Below are positions 1-6,358 of a DNA stretch of 11,497 nt, piece after piece; the stretch's first letter is position 1, and every line of letters begins with the position of its first letter. The position numbers were made by a program, and so were the translations under genes. Source of the DNA: Bacillota bacterium (lineage in GTDB: Bacteria > Bacillota > Bacilli > Alicyclobacillales > Alicyclobacillaceae); NCBI GenBank assembly GCA_021820805.1, contig JAKADF010000056.1, positions 1 through 11,497 of the forward strand, given 5' to 3'. The notes under the pieces are model-generated. The model saw only the letters and a list, made by a program, of their open reading frames with translations. It searched no databases and was not told where the DNA came from.

Positions 1-1113
1 CAAGGATTCATACCGTTTGCAAAGACGTTCCACTTGTTCCACTGGCAATTGTTTCAGCAATTTATCAAATACATTATTTTGGTGTACAGCGACTACTCCA
101 AGTCGCCAGCCAGTCACACCAAAATACTTTGAGAAAGAATACACGCCAATCGTGTTGTATGGAAGTTTTGCCATAAGTGAGTTGAAATCATCTACAAAAG
201 TCCCGTATACATCATCAGATATAATCATTAAATTAGGATTATGTTGATTTACAATCTCAACAAGCTGCTTCATTGATTCCGGCCTGATTGCCACAGACGG
301 CGGGTTGCTTGGATTGACGAGAAACAAAGCTTTTATGGACGGATCCGCCAATTTTTCAAGCTCAGAAGCTGGATATTGCCAAGTATGATTCCCTGCGTCA
401 TCCATACTGGAAGCCCTGATTTCAACAACATCAAAGTTATAGCGAGCCAAATGTGGAATCTCAACGTAAGGAGGAAAAATAGGAACCATAATCGCGATTT
501 TATCTTCCCGAGACAACAAATTGTTCTCAAGCAAACATTCGAAAATATAGCACATTGCTGCAGTTGCGCCTTCTACTGCAAAAAGGTCAAAGTTTCCAAC
601 AGATGAATCATTATTACACATTTCTTGAATCAGGTAATCGTGAACAACCTTTTCAATTCGCAAAAGCATACGGTCAGGTTCTGGATAATTGTCGCCAATA
701 ATTCCGTCCACAAGCTCATATAACCATTCATCAGCCGAAAATCCTTGTGCTTTTTCACCATATTCAACAATTTCTCTAAGAAGTTTCATGCCAGGCGTAT
801 CTGCATGTTCCCTGGCATGTCCTTCAAAACGCTCTGCGATTCCCTTTTTACCCGGCTTTCCTGCTAAATCCCGTTCATTCCAAACAAGTCGGCTTTCATC
901 AACCGCAAATTGACCAAGTGCAAAAAAGGCTTCTCTCGGTGTTGCCGCTATCCAATTCGGGTTTCCCCTTCCGGCGTTCAGCATTGTACGTGCACTTTTC
1001 TTTTGTCGTTCTTCTGCTAGGCTTATTAACTTATTCTTGAATTCAAAAGGACTGATTTTTTCATATGTACGCTCCATCTTTCGGCGCGTATCTTGATCGA
1101 AATTTATACTCAT
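1..1113 (-). CDS. aspD: L-aspartate 4-decarboxylase / aspartate aminotransferase (partial, C-terminus beyond window)
   Basis: PLP-dependent fold-type I enzyme that decarboxylates L-aspartate to L-alanine and CO2 and usually also transaminates aspartate (EC 4.1.1.12 / 2.6.1.1); cytoplasmic. The frame is open from the ATG at 1113 to base 1, giving 371 codons; family members are about 530-550 residues, so roughly 160-180 C-terminal residues lie outside the window. Family hallmarks seen: LNAGRGNPNW near residues 45-54, the N-P-S-N-P-P substrate/PLP loop, the SDDVYGTF strand, and the Schiff-base lysine (about K329) in YSFSKYFGVTGWRLG. The SYSFSKYFG...TGWRLG form and the long insertion between the N-terminal arm and the PLP domain separate this enzyme from ordinary aspartate aminotransferases. 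The start is supported by AAGGAG about 9-14 bases upstream. It lies 114 bp downstream of the HMG-CoA lyase gene on the same strand, with a hairpin between them. In other bacteria the reaction consumes a proton and supports acid tolerance; no AspT antiporter gene is visible here. Confidence 0.88.
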   Translation of the reverse strand, partial: MSINFDQDTRRKMERTYEKISPFEFKNKLISLAEERQKKSARTMLNAGRGNPNWIAATPREAFFALGQFAVDESRLVWNERDLAGKPGKKGIAERFEGHAREHADTPGMKLLREIVEYGEKAQGFSADEWLYELVDGIIGDNYPEPDRMLLRIEKVVHDYLIQEMCNNDSSVGNFDLFAVEGATAAMCYIFECLLENNLLSREDKIAIMVPIFPPYVEIPHLARYNFDVVEIRASSMDDAGNHTWQYPASELEKLADPSIKALFLVNPSNPPSVAIRPESMKQLVEIVNQHNPNLMIISDDVYGTFVDDFNSLMAKLPYNTIGVYSFSKYFGVTGWRLGVVAVHQNNVFDKLLKQLPVEQVERLCKRYESL

Positions 1114-1128
1114 GCCCGACACTCCTTC

Positions 1129-1173
1129 ATACCATTAGCGGAAAAAATAATCCACCTAGGATCCGAATGGTAT
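1129..1173 (-). promoter_or_regulatory. Interrupted inverted repeat in the leader of aspD
   Basis: ATACCATT (1129-1136) pairs with AATGGTAT (1166-1173), and CGGA (1139-1142) pairs with TCCG (1162-1165), giving 8+4 bp around a 19-nt loop with a 2-nt bulge. On the minus strand its 3' arm ends next to the AAGGAG ribosome site of aspD. It could be an operator, an attenuator or a translational control hairpin. It has no U-run directly after it, so it is not a standard terminator. Function is inferred only from position. Confidence 0.45.
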
Positions 1174-1227
1174 TATTCACGGAGGCATGAGGTCCTATTC
1201 TAAATCTAATCTTATTGCTTCGAATTC

Positions 1228-2160
1228 CTATTTTTTCGGTGCATCCGCAGGCATATTATGCAAATCGAGTGTCTTCCCAGCTTTAATGACCTGGCCTGGA
1301 AGAGAATGACCTAGTTTCTTCTCCATATCGCGGGATATGTTAATTAGCGCGTCAAGGTCTATCCCCGTCTCCACTCCCATTTCCATCAACATATGAACTG
1401 TATCTTCTGTACAAATATTTCCTGTTGCACCAGGTGCAAAAGGACAACCGCCAAGCCCGCCAAGGGATGCATCAAAATGAACAACACCTTCCAGGAGGCC
1501 TGCGTATACATTTGCTAATCCCATACCGCGTGTATTATGAAAATGCAAATGAACTTCGAGATCTTTATACCGATCTTTTACTGCACGCACCACTAGACGT
1601 ACTTGCTCTGGATTTGCCATACCCGTAGTATCAGCGAGCCCAATCGCACAAACGCCGAGTTTAACGTACGCATCAACGACAGACAGTACACGTTCAATTG
1701 GAACTCTCCCTTCAAATGGGCATCCAAATGATGTCGCTACTGCTCCGTAAATCGGGATCCCTGCTCGTTCTGAAATCTTTGCCACTTCTCGGAAGCTGTC
1801 TAATGTATCAAATGTTGTTCTGCGAATGTTTGCCAGGTTGTGGCTGTCACTTGCGGACACGACTAGATTTAGTCTATCCGGCTTTACTTCAATTGCACGC
1901 TCTGCACCTTTGATATTTGGAATAAGTACAGCATATTTTGTACCTGGGTACCGAGTAATCCCTTGCATCACAGCTTCTGCATCCGCCATTTGCGGTACTG
2001 CTTTGGGATGTACGAATGATGTTGCTTCAATCTCCGGCACACCTGCAGAGCCGAGTGCGTTAATCACAGCAATCTTCGTATCCGTAGAAACTAAATTTGG
2101 TTCAATCTGAAACCCGTCTCTAGGTGCAACGTCGCATATCCATATCTTTTTAGGAGTCAT
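1228..2160 (-). CDS. Hydroxymethylglutaryl-CoA lyase (HMGL-like, DRE-TIM metallolyase)
   Basis: Splits 3-hydroxy-3-methylglutaryl-CoA, or a close analogue, into acetoacetate and acetyl-CoA, usually at the end of leucine or related branched acyl-CoA breakdown; cytoplasmic, divalent-metal dependent. The 310 residues match the usual family length (about 300). Visible motifs: DVAPRDGFQ at 10-18 (R14 catalytic, D15 metal ligand; most HMGLs have RDGLQ), ATSFVHPKAVPQMAD near 47-60, HLHFHNTRG at 204-212 with metal-binding H206 and H208, and GGCPFAPGATGN at 237-248 with catalytic C239 and N248. The ribosome site GGGAAGGAA lies a few bases before the ATG at 2160. It faces away from pepC; the shared 134-bp region holds its promoter. 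Substrate is inferred from the family: related lyases act on citramalyl-CoA or longer isoprenoid glutaryl-CoAs, and the L-to-F change at residue 17 leaves room for that. No other leucine catabolism gene is in the window. Confidence 0.88.
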   Translation of the reverse strand: MTPKKIWICDVAPRDGFQIEPNLVSTDTKIAVINALGSAGVPEIEATSFVHPKAVPQMADAEAVMQGITRYPGTKYAVLIPNIKGAERAIEVKPDRLNLVVSASDSHNLANIRRTTFDTLDSFREVAKISERAGIPIYGAVATSFGCPFEGRVPIERVLSVVDAYVKLGVCAIGLADTTGMANPEQVRLVVRAVKDRYKDLEVHLHFHNTRGMGLANVYAGLLEGVVHFDASLGGLGGCPFAPGATGNICTEDTVHMLMEMGVETGIDLDALINISRDMEKKLGHSLPGQVIKAGKTLDLHNMPADAPKK

Positions 2161-2214
2161 CTTTATTCCTTCCCTCTAGACATTTGATTTTAACGATCAG
2201 AAGTGTACGATATG

Positions 2215-2220
2215 ATTATA
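2215..2220 (-). promoter_or_regulatory. Candidate -10 box for the HMG-CoA lyase gene
   Basis: Read on the minus strand this is a perfect TATAAT in an AT-rich stretch, about 55 bases before the start codon. The matching -35 region is weak (CTCTTC at 17-bp spacing), so the call rests on the -10 and on position. Confidence 0.3.
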
Positions 2221-2294
2221 TCTAAATATTTAATATTGAAGAGAATTTTATCAGCAAAATCACCAGTCCGTTAACGGGAGGGGATTATTTATTT

Positions 2295-3656
2295 ATGGAC
2301 GTTCAAACTGCTAAAAATCAAGCCCTAACTAAAGAATCAATTAACAAATTCTCAAACGGCTTTTATGAAAGCGTACCGAACCGTACCATAATGAATGCAA
2401 TTAAAAAGAATGGAATTGAATCCGTCGCAATAAATCAAGATTCTATTGTAGATATGCAGCACACATTCTCTAACGAGATGAATACAGGTGAAATTACAAA
2501 TCAAAAACAAAGCGGACGCTGTTGGATGTTCGCAGGTCTAAATACGCTTCGCCATCAAGCCGCAAAAAAACTTAACCTTGAATCATTTGAACTGTCCCAA
2601 AATTACCAAATGTTTTGGGATAAATTTGAAAAAGCGAACTACTTCCTCGAAAGTATAATCGAAACTTTAGACGAGGAAACAGACAGCCGCTTAGTTTCGT
2701 GGCTTTTAATGAGCCCTGTTCAGGATGGCGGACAATGGGATATGTTTGTCAATTTAGTCGATAAATATGGAGTGGTGCCAAAACACGTAATGCCTGAAAC
2801 ATTCCACAGCAGTAAATCAGCGATGATGAACCGCTTAGTTACATTGAAACTGCGAGAAGATGCAGCGAGACTACGTCGTGATTATAAAGAAAACAGTGTT
2901 CCAGTTGAAGACTTACGAGCAGAGAAAGAATATATGCTGAATGATATTTACCGCATGCTATGCCACTTCCTTGGCGTGCCCCCAACACATTTTGATTTTG
3001 AGTACAGAGACAAAGATGATGAGTTTCACCGGGATACAAATTTGACACCAATCGCATTCTATGAGAAATACGTTGGTGTTCATTTAGAAGATTACGTTAG
3101 TATCATCAATGCGCCAACCAAAGACAAACCATTCAACAAAACATACACAGTTAAGTATTTAGGGAACGTTAAAGGCGGTAAGAATGTCCTATATTTAAAT
3201 GTCGAAATTAACCTGTTGCGGGATTTAGCGCGCAAACAACTAGAGGACAATGAACCAGTCTGGTTTGGTTGTGATGTTGGAAAGATGCTTGATCGCGATT
3301 TTGGCATTATGGATACAAACTTGTATGACTACGAGTCTGCTCTCGGCGTCTCCTTTGAAACAACAAAAGCAGACCGCCTTGATTATGGCGAAAGTCAAAT
3401 GACGCACGCGATGGTATTCACGGGTGTAAATCTCGTCGATGGAAAACCGAACCGTTGGAAAGTGGAGAATAGTTGGGGATCCGACATAGGTAACAAAGGA
3501 TTTTTTATCATGAGCGACTCTTGGTTTGACGAATATATGTATCAGATTGTCGTTCAAAGAAAGTACTTGCCAGAAAACCTTAAATCTGTACTTGAAGAAA
3601 AACCAACTGAGTTACAACCATGGGATCCGATGGGTTCTCTTGCATACATGTATTAA
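2295..3656 (+). CDS. pepC: Aminopeptidase C (peptidase C1B, bleomycin hydrolase family)
   Basis: Cytoplasmic papain-like cysteine aminopeptidase that removes N-terminal residues from peptides; the family forms a hexamer with the active sites inside. Length 453 aa matches PepC/bleomycin hydrolase (about 435-455). The full catalytic set is visible: oxyanion-hole glutamine and nucleophile C76 in NQKQSGRCWMFAG, H371 in SQMTHAMVFTGV, and N392 in KVENSWG. The protein ends in a long arm (PWDPMGSLAYMY); in the family the C-terminus reaches into the active site and enforces aminopeptidase action. The ATG is preceded by GGGAGGGGA (about 2276-2284) at a rather long spacing of about 10 bases; no better in-frame start is present. 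It is transcribed away from the HMG-CoA lyase gene and ends in its own terminator, so it is probably monocistronic. It likely recycles amino acids from peptides. Confidence 0.96.
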   Translation: MDVQTAKNQALTKESINKFSNGFYESVPNRTIMNAIKKNGIESVAINQDSIVDMQHTFSNEMNTGEITNQKQSGRCWMFAGLNTLRHQAAKKLNLESFELSQNYQMFWDKFEKANYFLESIIETLDEETDSRLVSWLLMSPVQDGGQWDMFVNLVDKYGVVPKHVMPETFHSSKSAMMNRLVTLKLREDAARLRRDYKENSVPVEDLRAEKEYMLNDIYRMLCHFLGVPPTHFDFEYRDKDDEFHRDTNLTPIAFYEKYVGVHLEDYVSIINAPTKDKPFNKTYTVKYLGNVKGGKNVLYLNVEINLLRDLARKQLEDNEPVWFGCDVGKMLDRDFGIMDTNLYDYESALGVSFETTKADRLDYGESQMTHAMVFTGVNLVDGKPNRWKVENSWGSDIGNKGFFIMSDSWFDEYMYQIVVQRKYLPENLKSVLEEKPTELQPWDPMGSLAYMY

Positions 3657-3682
3657 TTTCACAATTTATAAAGCTTATCTGT

Positions 3683-3718
3683 AAACCTGCTCACGATAGT
3701 TTGTGAGCAGGTTTTTTT
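3683..3718 (+). terminator. Rho-independent terminator of pepC
   Basis: A perfect 12-bp stem, AAACCTGCTCAC (3683-3694) with GTGAGCAGGTTT (3703-3714), encloses an 8-nt loop and runs into a T7 tract (3712-3718). It starts 27 bases after the pepC stop. Confidence 0.95.
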
Positions 3719-3815
3719 GATTAAAACTAGTCATTCTCGTAAAAATGAATAAAAAATACCTTTACCGGGCACAATATGTCATAGAAGAGTTAGTTGAAAA
3801 AGGAGCATACATATT

Positions 3816-4169
3816 ATGTCAAAATCACGACTATTCAATTTCCAGCAGGCGGCTCATCCGAAAGAATTGTACCCTAACTATATGCATGCTAAGCACTTCG
3901 GTGAGGACATGCATGATTTCTTCCATTCCAGGATGGATCGCGCTAGACCGGACAGGCTCTCAAATGAACATTCGAAAGATATAGCGGAATACTGCCGCTT
4001 ATATGAAGAAATAAAATCAATGCTGCCGGCTCATGGACAAAAACTATTATTCGATCTCGATGCAATCGCGGGAAAAATAGAAGCTGACCAGCAAGATATG
4101 ATGTACCAAAGTGGATTTACAGATGGAATTCGGTTCGTAGTTCAATCGTTGTCAGGCACTATCAACTAA
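3816..4169 (+). CDS. Small helical protein of unknown function (117 aa)
   Basis: I do not recognise this protein with certainty. It has no signal peptide or membrane segment, is rich in charged residues and looks all-helical. The N-terminal part (1-50) is rich in His and Met, with HPKELYPNYMHAKHFG and DMHDFFHSRMDRARPDRL; the C-terminal half (55-112) carries a likely helical pair ending in YQSGFTDGIRFVV. The C-terminal Gx-x-G pattern recalls small Bacillota proteins such as those grouped under DUF6809, but that link is weak. The start is well supported: AAAAGGAG lies about 11-18 bases before the ATG at 3816. It follows the pepC terminator and converges on the DoxX-like gene, so it is probably a single-gene unit. 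A plus-strand frame beginning at 3745 overlaps its start but lacks a ribosome site. Confidence 0.7.
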   Translation: MSKSRLFNFQQAAHPKELYPNYMHAKHFGEDMHDFFHSRMDRARPDRLSNEHSKDIAEYCRLYEEIKSMLPAHGQKLLFDLDAIAGKIEADQQDMMYQSGFTDGIRFVVQSLSGTIN

Positions 4170-4276
4170 ATTATGCATCTTGGCTTTACGGTCTCATGTT
4201 GTTTTTACGCAAAGGCTTGCAACGATAATTGCTATAAACGGCGGTAAATTCATGAACATTGATGTGGTAATTGCAC

Positions 4277-4301
4277 AAAAAAGGGCGACATCTTATCGCC
4301 C
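4277..4301 (-). terminator. Rho-independent terminator overlapping the stop of the DoxX-like gene
   Basis: On the minus strand GGGCGA (4301-4296) pairs with TCGCCC (4288-4283), followed by six T (4282-4277). The gene's TAA stop (4295-4293) lies inside the hairpin loop, so the coding end and terminator share sequence. Confidence 0.88.
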
Positions 4302-4844
4302 GACCAATTTTGCTTTCTTCTGAACTTCCAATTGACCAGGCAGCAAAACCTGTTTGGCTTCACTATTCACCATATTCCAAAAGAACAATGACATTCCGCA
4401 CTCAACAAGCGTCATTATAAAATCTAAGGAAACCCCTTCATCAAACGGATCGTCGATGCTAAAAAATACTGCTCCGCTTTGGTAAAGAAGGAAATTTACA
4501 TTCATAAATACTGCAACAGCACAGGCAACAACACCAACTTTTAACATTCTATTTCCAAACCGTCCGCGAAAAGCTTGATAAGATAGTATTGCAAATGAAA
4601 TCCCAACGAATAGTTCTGCAGTTTCAACGATAACAGCAATTATAGTGCAATGTGCCAAACCATAGGTAGCTAAGAAATCGCGATAAAATGGCACTTGAAT
4701 ATTTTTCAGATTATCCATCATTTCCATATGCAATTCTGATATAAAACTGCCGCTAAACCACTTATTTAAACCGGAAATTATCCACTCATAAGAAAATATT
4801 GCTAGAATAGCTGCAATCAAAAACCGTTCTGACCTTCCTTTCAT
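4293..4844 (-). CDS. DoxX/DoxD-like four-helix membrane protein
   Basis: Integral membrane protein of 183 aa from the ATG at 4844. A GTG frame start exists at 4859, but GGAGGTGA lies inside that extension at an ideal distance from the ATG, so the ATG is chosen. Four hydrophobic segments are visible: about 8-25, 65-90, 102-122 and 138-158. The first carries SYEWIISGLNKWFSG, like the SG-x-K end of helix 1 in DoxX-family proteins; helix 2 has ETAELFVG and helix 3 ends MNVNFLL, both in keeping with that fold. The DoxD member is a subunit of thiosulfate:quinone oxidoreductase in acidophiles; most other DoxX-like proteins are unassigned. No DoxA partner is seen. The neighbour upstream on the same strand is the copper-site lipoprotein, about 220 bp away, which suggests a related role in extracytoplasmic electron transfer (inference). 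A perfect palindrome just before the ribosome site suggests a dedicated repressor. The family assignment rests on pattern only. Confidence 0.6.
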   Translation of the reverse strand: MKGRSERFLIAAILAIFSYEWIISGLNKWFSGSFISELHMEMMDNLKNIQVPFYRDFLATYGLAHCTIIAVIVETAELFVGISFAILSYQAFRGRFGNRMLKVGVVACAVAVFMNVNFLLYQSGAVFFSIDDPFDEGVSLDFIMTLVECGMSLFFWNMVNSEAKQVLLPGQLEVQKKAKLVGR

Positions 4845-4858
4845 ATTTGTCACCTCCA

Positions 4859-4874
4859 CATTACTTAAGTAATG
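4859..4874 (-). promoter_or_regulatory. Perfect 16-bp palindrome, candidate operator of the DoxX-like gene
   Basis: CATTACTTAAGTAATG is identical to its reverse complement over all 16 bases and sits immediately upstream of the GGAGGTGA ribosome site. This is where a dimeric repressor of the MarR, ArsR or TetR kind would block transcription. The regulator is not encoded in the window. Confidence 0.5.
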
Positions 4875-4909
4875 ATTTACTTCCTAGGATAGAAAAAGTT
4901 GCATAATGA

Positions 4910-4968
4910 AGCGGCCGCCAGTCGTTAACATGTGAGAATGTTCCCTGCCAAACTTATTGCCGGCCGCT
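4910..4968. repeat. GC-rich inverted repeat between the DoxX-like and lipoprotein genes
   Basis: AGCGGCCG (4910-4917) and CGGCCGCT (4961-4968) are exact reverse complements separated by 43 bp. Each arm is also nearly self-palindromic (GCGGCCGC, GCCGGC). These all-G/C blocks stand out in AT-rich surroundings. They could form a long-loop hairpin in the leader of the DoxX-like gene or two protein-binding sites; no T-run follows on either strand. Confidence 0.4.
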
Positions 4969-5065
4969 CCACTGCTTTGTGATAATTATGTCAACTTCTT
5001 TTTCCTTTGCAATCCTGGAAATCTTTGCGCAGGATGTCCTTCCGCATGTACAAATGGAATCGAAC

Positions 5066-5959
5066 TTACGACACTACATTAATGTTGCCAGCCATATACC
5101 CGTCGTGTGTCATAGCCCATCCATTCCCATCACATGGAACCATACAGCTCCAATGGAATTTACCAGCTTTTGAAGGCGTAAAGGTAAACGTTGTTACTGA
5201 TGGAACACCTTCCTTGGTTGCACCTTTAATCATGGCATTGAGTCCAAGCTGTGGCGAAGACATGCTGTGACTACCTGTGTCAAAGTTTTCAACCGTAACC
5301 TTTACAGGTATTCCAGCCTGAACATTTAAATCTGCTGGGGAATAGGAATCGTGCATTTTGCCATCCGCAGATGCGAACTGCAATCCGTCTTTAATTGCCA
5401 CATATTCGTACTGCACATTATTGAATGGAACTACATGGATGGTACCCTCCATATATCCTTTGTGAGTCATAGAATAGCTAGTCATTCCTCCGTCGCATTT
5501 ATCTAAGCACTGCCAATTGAAATCTCCCGTCTTTGTCGGGGTAAATGTAACCGTAGAGACGGCCGGAACTCCTTTTTTCGTCGAACCTTTTACTGCTAAA
5601 TTCAAATTCAAATCCGCATTTGAGATTGTATGTGTCCCGCTGTCATAGTTGTAAACACTCAATTTGACAGGCACACCTTCAACGACTGTAAAGTTAGGAT
5701 CCGTATATGTGTCATGCATTTTGCCGTCTGGTCCTAAACGTCCGCCTGGTAACACGGTCAAATTAACTTCTTGAGTTTTAAGTGCTGCACTTTGGGTCGA
5801 TTGCCCGCCATTAGTAGAAGTTGATGCAGTATTCGTTGTTGCTGTACTGGTAGTTGTACTAGAATTCGATTTCGGAGCCGTGGTTGTGGTTGTCGTTGAC
5901 CCACAGCCAACTAAAACAGCGGTTAATAAACCTACAGTTACTAATGTCAATTTTTTCAT
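5066..5959 (-). CDS. Lipoprotein with tandem CuA-like cupredoxin domains
   Basis: Predicted membrane-anchored extracytoplasmic protein of 297 aa. A lipoprotein signal is clear: KK at 2-3, a hydrophobic core, and lipobox LVGC with C19 as the lipidated residue. Residues 20-60 are a Thr/Ser/Asn-rich linker. Two homologous domains of about 100 aa follow (about 79-178 and 199-297), each starting DGKMHD. Domain 1 has H110, C151-x3-C155, H166-x3-M170; domain 2 has H231, C272-x3-C276, H285-x3-M289. The H-to-first-Cys distance is 41 in both. This His, Cys-x3-Cys, His, Met set matches in order the binuclear CuA ligands of cytochrome oxidase subunit II and nitrous oxide reductase, though those have a shorter Cys-to-His gap and H-x2-M. 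No COX II transmembrane helices, NosZ propeller or oxidase genes are present. Likely roles are electron transfer or copper handling outside the membrane (inference). The start has AAGGGGGA about 10 bases upstream. It lies on the same strand as the DoxX-like gene. Confidence 0.8.
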   Translation of the reverse strand: MKKLTLVTVGLLTAVLVGCGSTTTTTTAPKSNSSTTTSTATTNTASTSTNGGQSTQSAALKTQEVNLTVLPGGRLGPDGKMHDTYTDPNFTVVEGVPVKLSVYNYDSGTHTISNADLNLNLAVKGSTKKGVPAVSTVTFTPTKTGDFNWQCLDKCDGGMTSYSMTHKGYMEGTIHVVPFNNVQYEYVAIKDGLQFASADGKMHDSYSPADLNVQAGIPVKVTVENFDTGSHSMSSPQLGLNAMIKGATKEGVPSVTTFTFTPSKAGKFHWSCMVPCDGNGWAMTHDGYMAGNINVVS

Positions 5960-6184
5960 TAAAACGCATCCCCCTTTTGGTTGTTGCCCTCAATTCCTTT
6001 TGACACTTCAAACTGTACATCCGCAGAGTTTTGATAGTGAGGCAAGAAAGTACCATTTTGACGAAATATCCGAACTGGTCTCATAGGGTATAAGTCAAAG
6101 GTCATGCGTAGTACCATCGGATATAATCCAAATGCTCCTCCTTGTCCAAAGAGACATTAGCCTGTGTTGTGGAGAGGGCATCTC

Positions 6185-6358
6185 ATGGCACTTACAGCTT
6201 CACACTGGATTTACTTAACTGTGGTTTTACTCGTTATTGCCGGGATGGCAATGCTAAGAGGTGTAATGCCACTTTGTATTCTTGGAACCTTCGTAATTGG
6301 CTGGGTGTTTACCCCCAGTTTCGTGAAAGGGATTCAAACGTTATACAGCTTTCGTTGA
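6185..6358 (+). pseudogene. Short membrane protein, probable N-terminal remnant of a larger transporter-like gene
   Basis: The 57-aa frame starts at ATG 6185 with GGAGAGGG seven bases upstream; an earlier in-frame start at 6164 has no such site. It has two hydrophobic stretches, about 4-20 (HWIYLTVVLLVIAGMAM) and 26-43 (MPLCILGTFVIGWVF), then SFVKGIQTLYSFR and a stop. This looks like the first helices of a multi-helix membrane protein cut short. The overlapping plus-strand frame continues for about 20 codons past the stop (ending TFATALLQIL) with membrane-like composition, which would fit a frameshift. It could instead be a genuine small membrane protein. I do not recognise a specific family. 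Confidence 0.4.

Noticed and set aside
2268..2277. 10-bp palindrome CCGTTAACGG before the pepC ribosome site
   Set aside because: Short, and overlaps the G-rich ribosome site; not enough to call an operator.
3745..3984. Plus-strand frame upstream of and overlapping the 117-aa gene
   Set aside because: It has no ribosome site, and most of it is an out-of-frame reading of the better supported gene starting at 3816.
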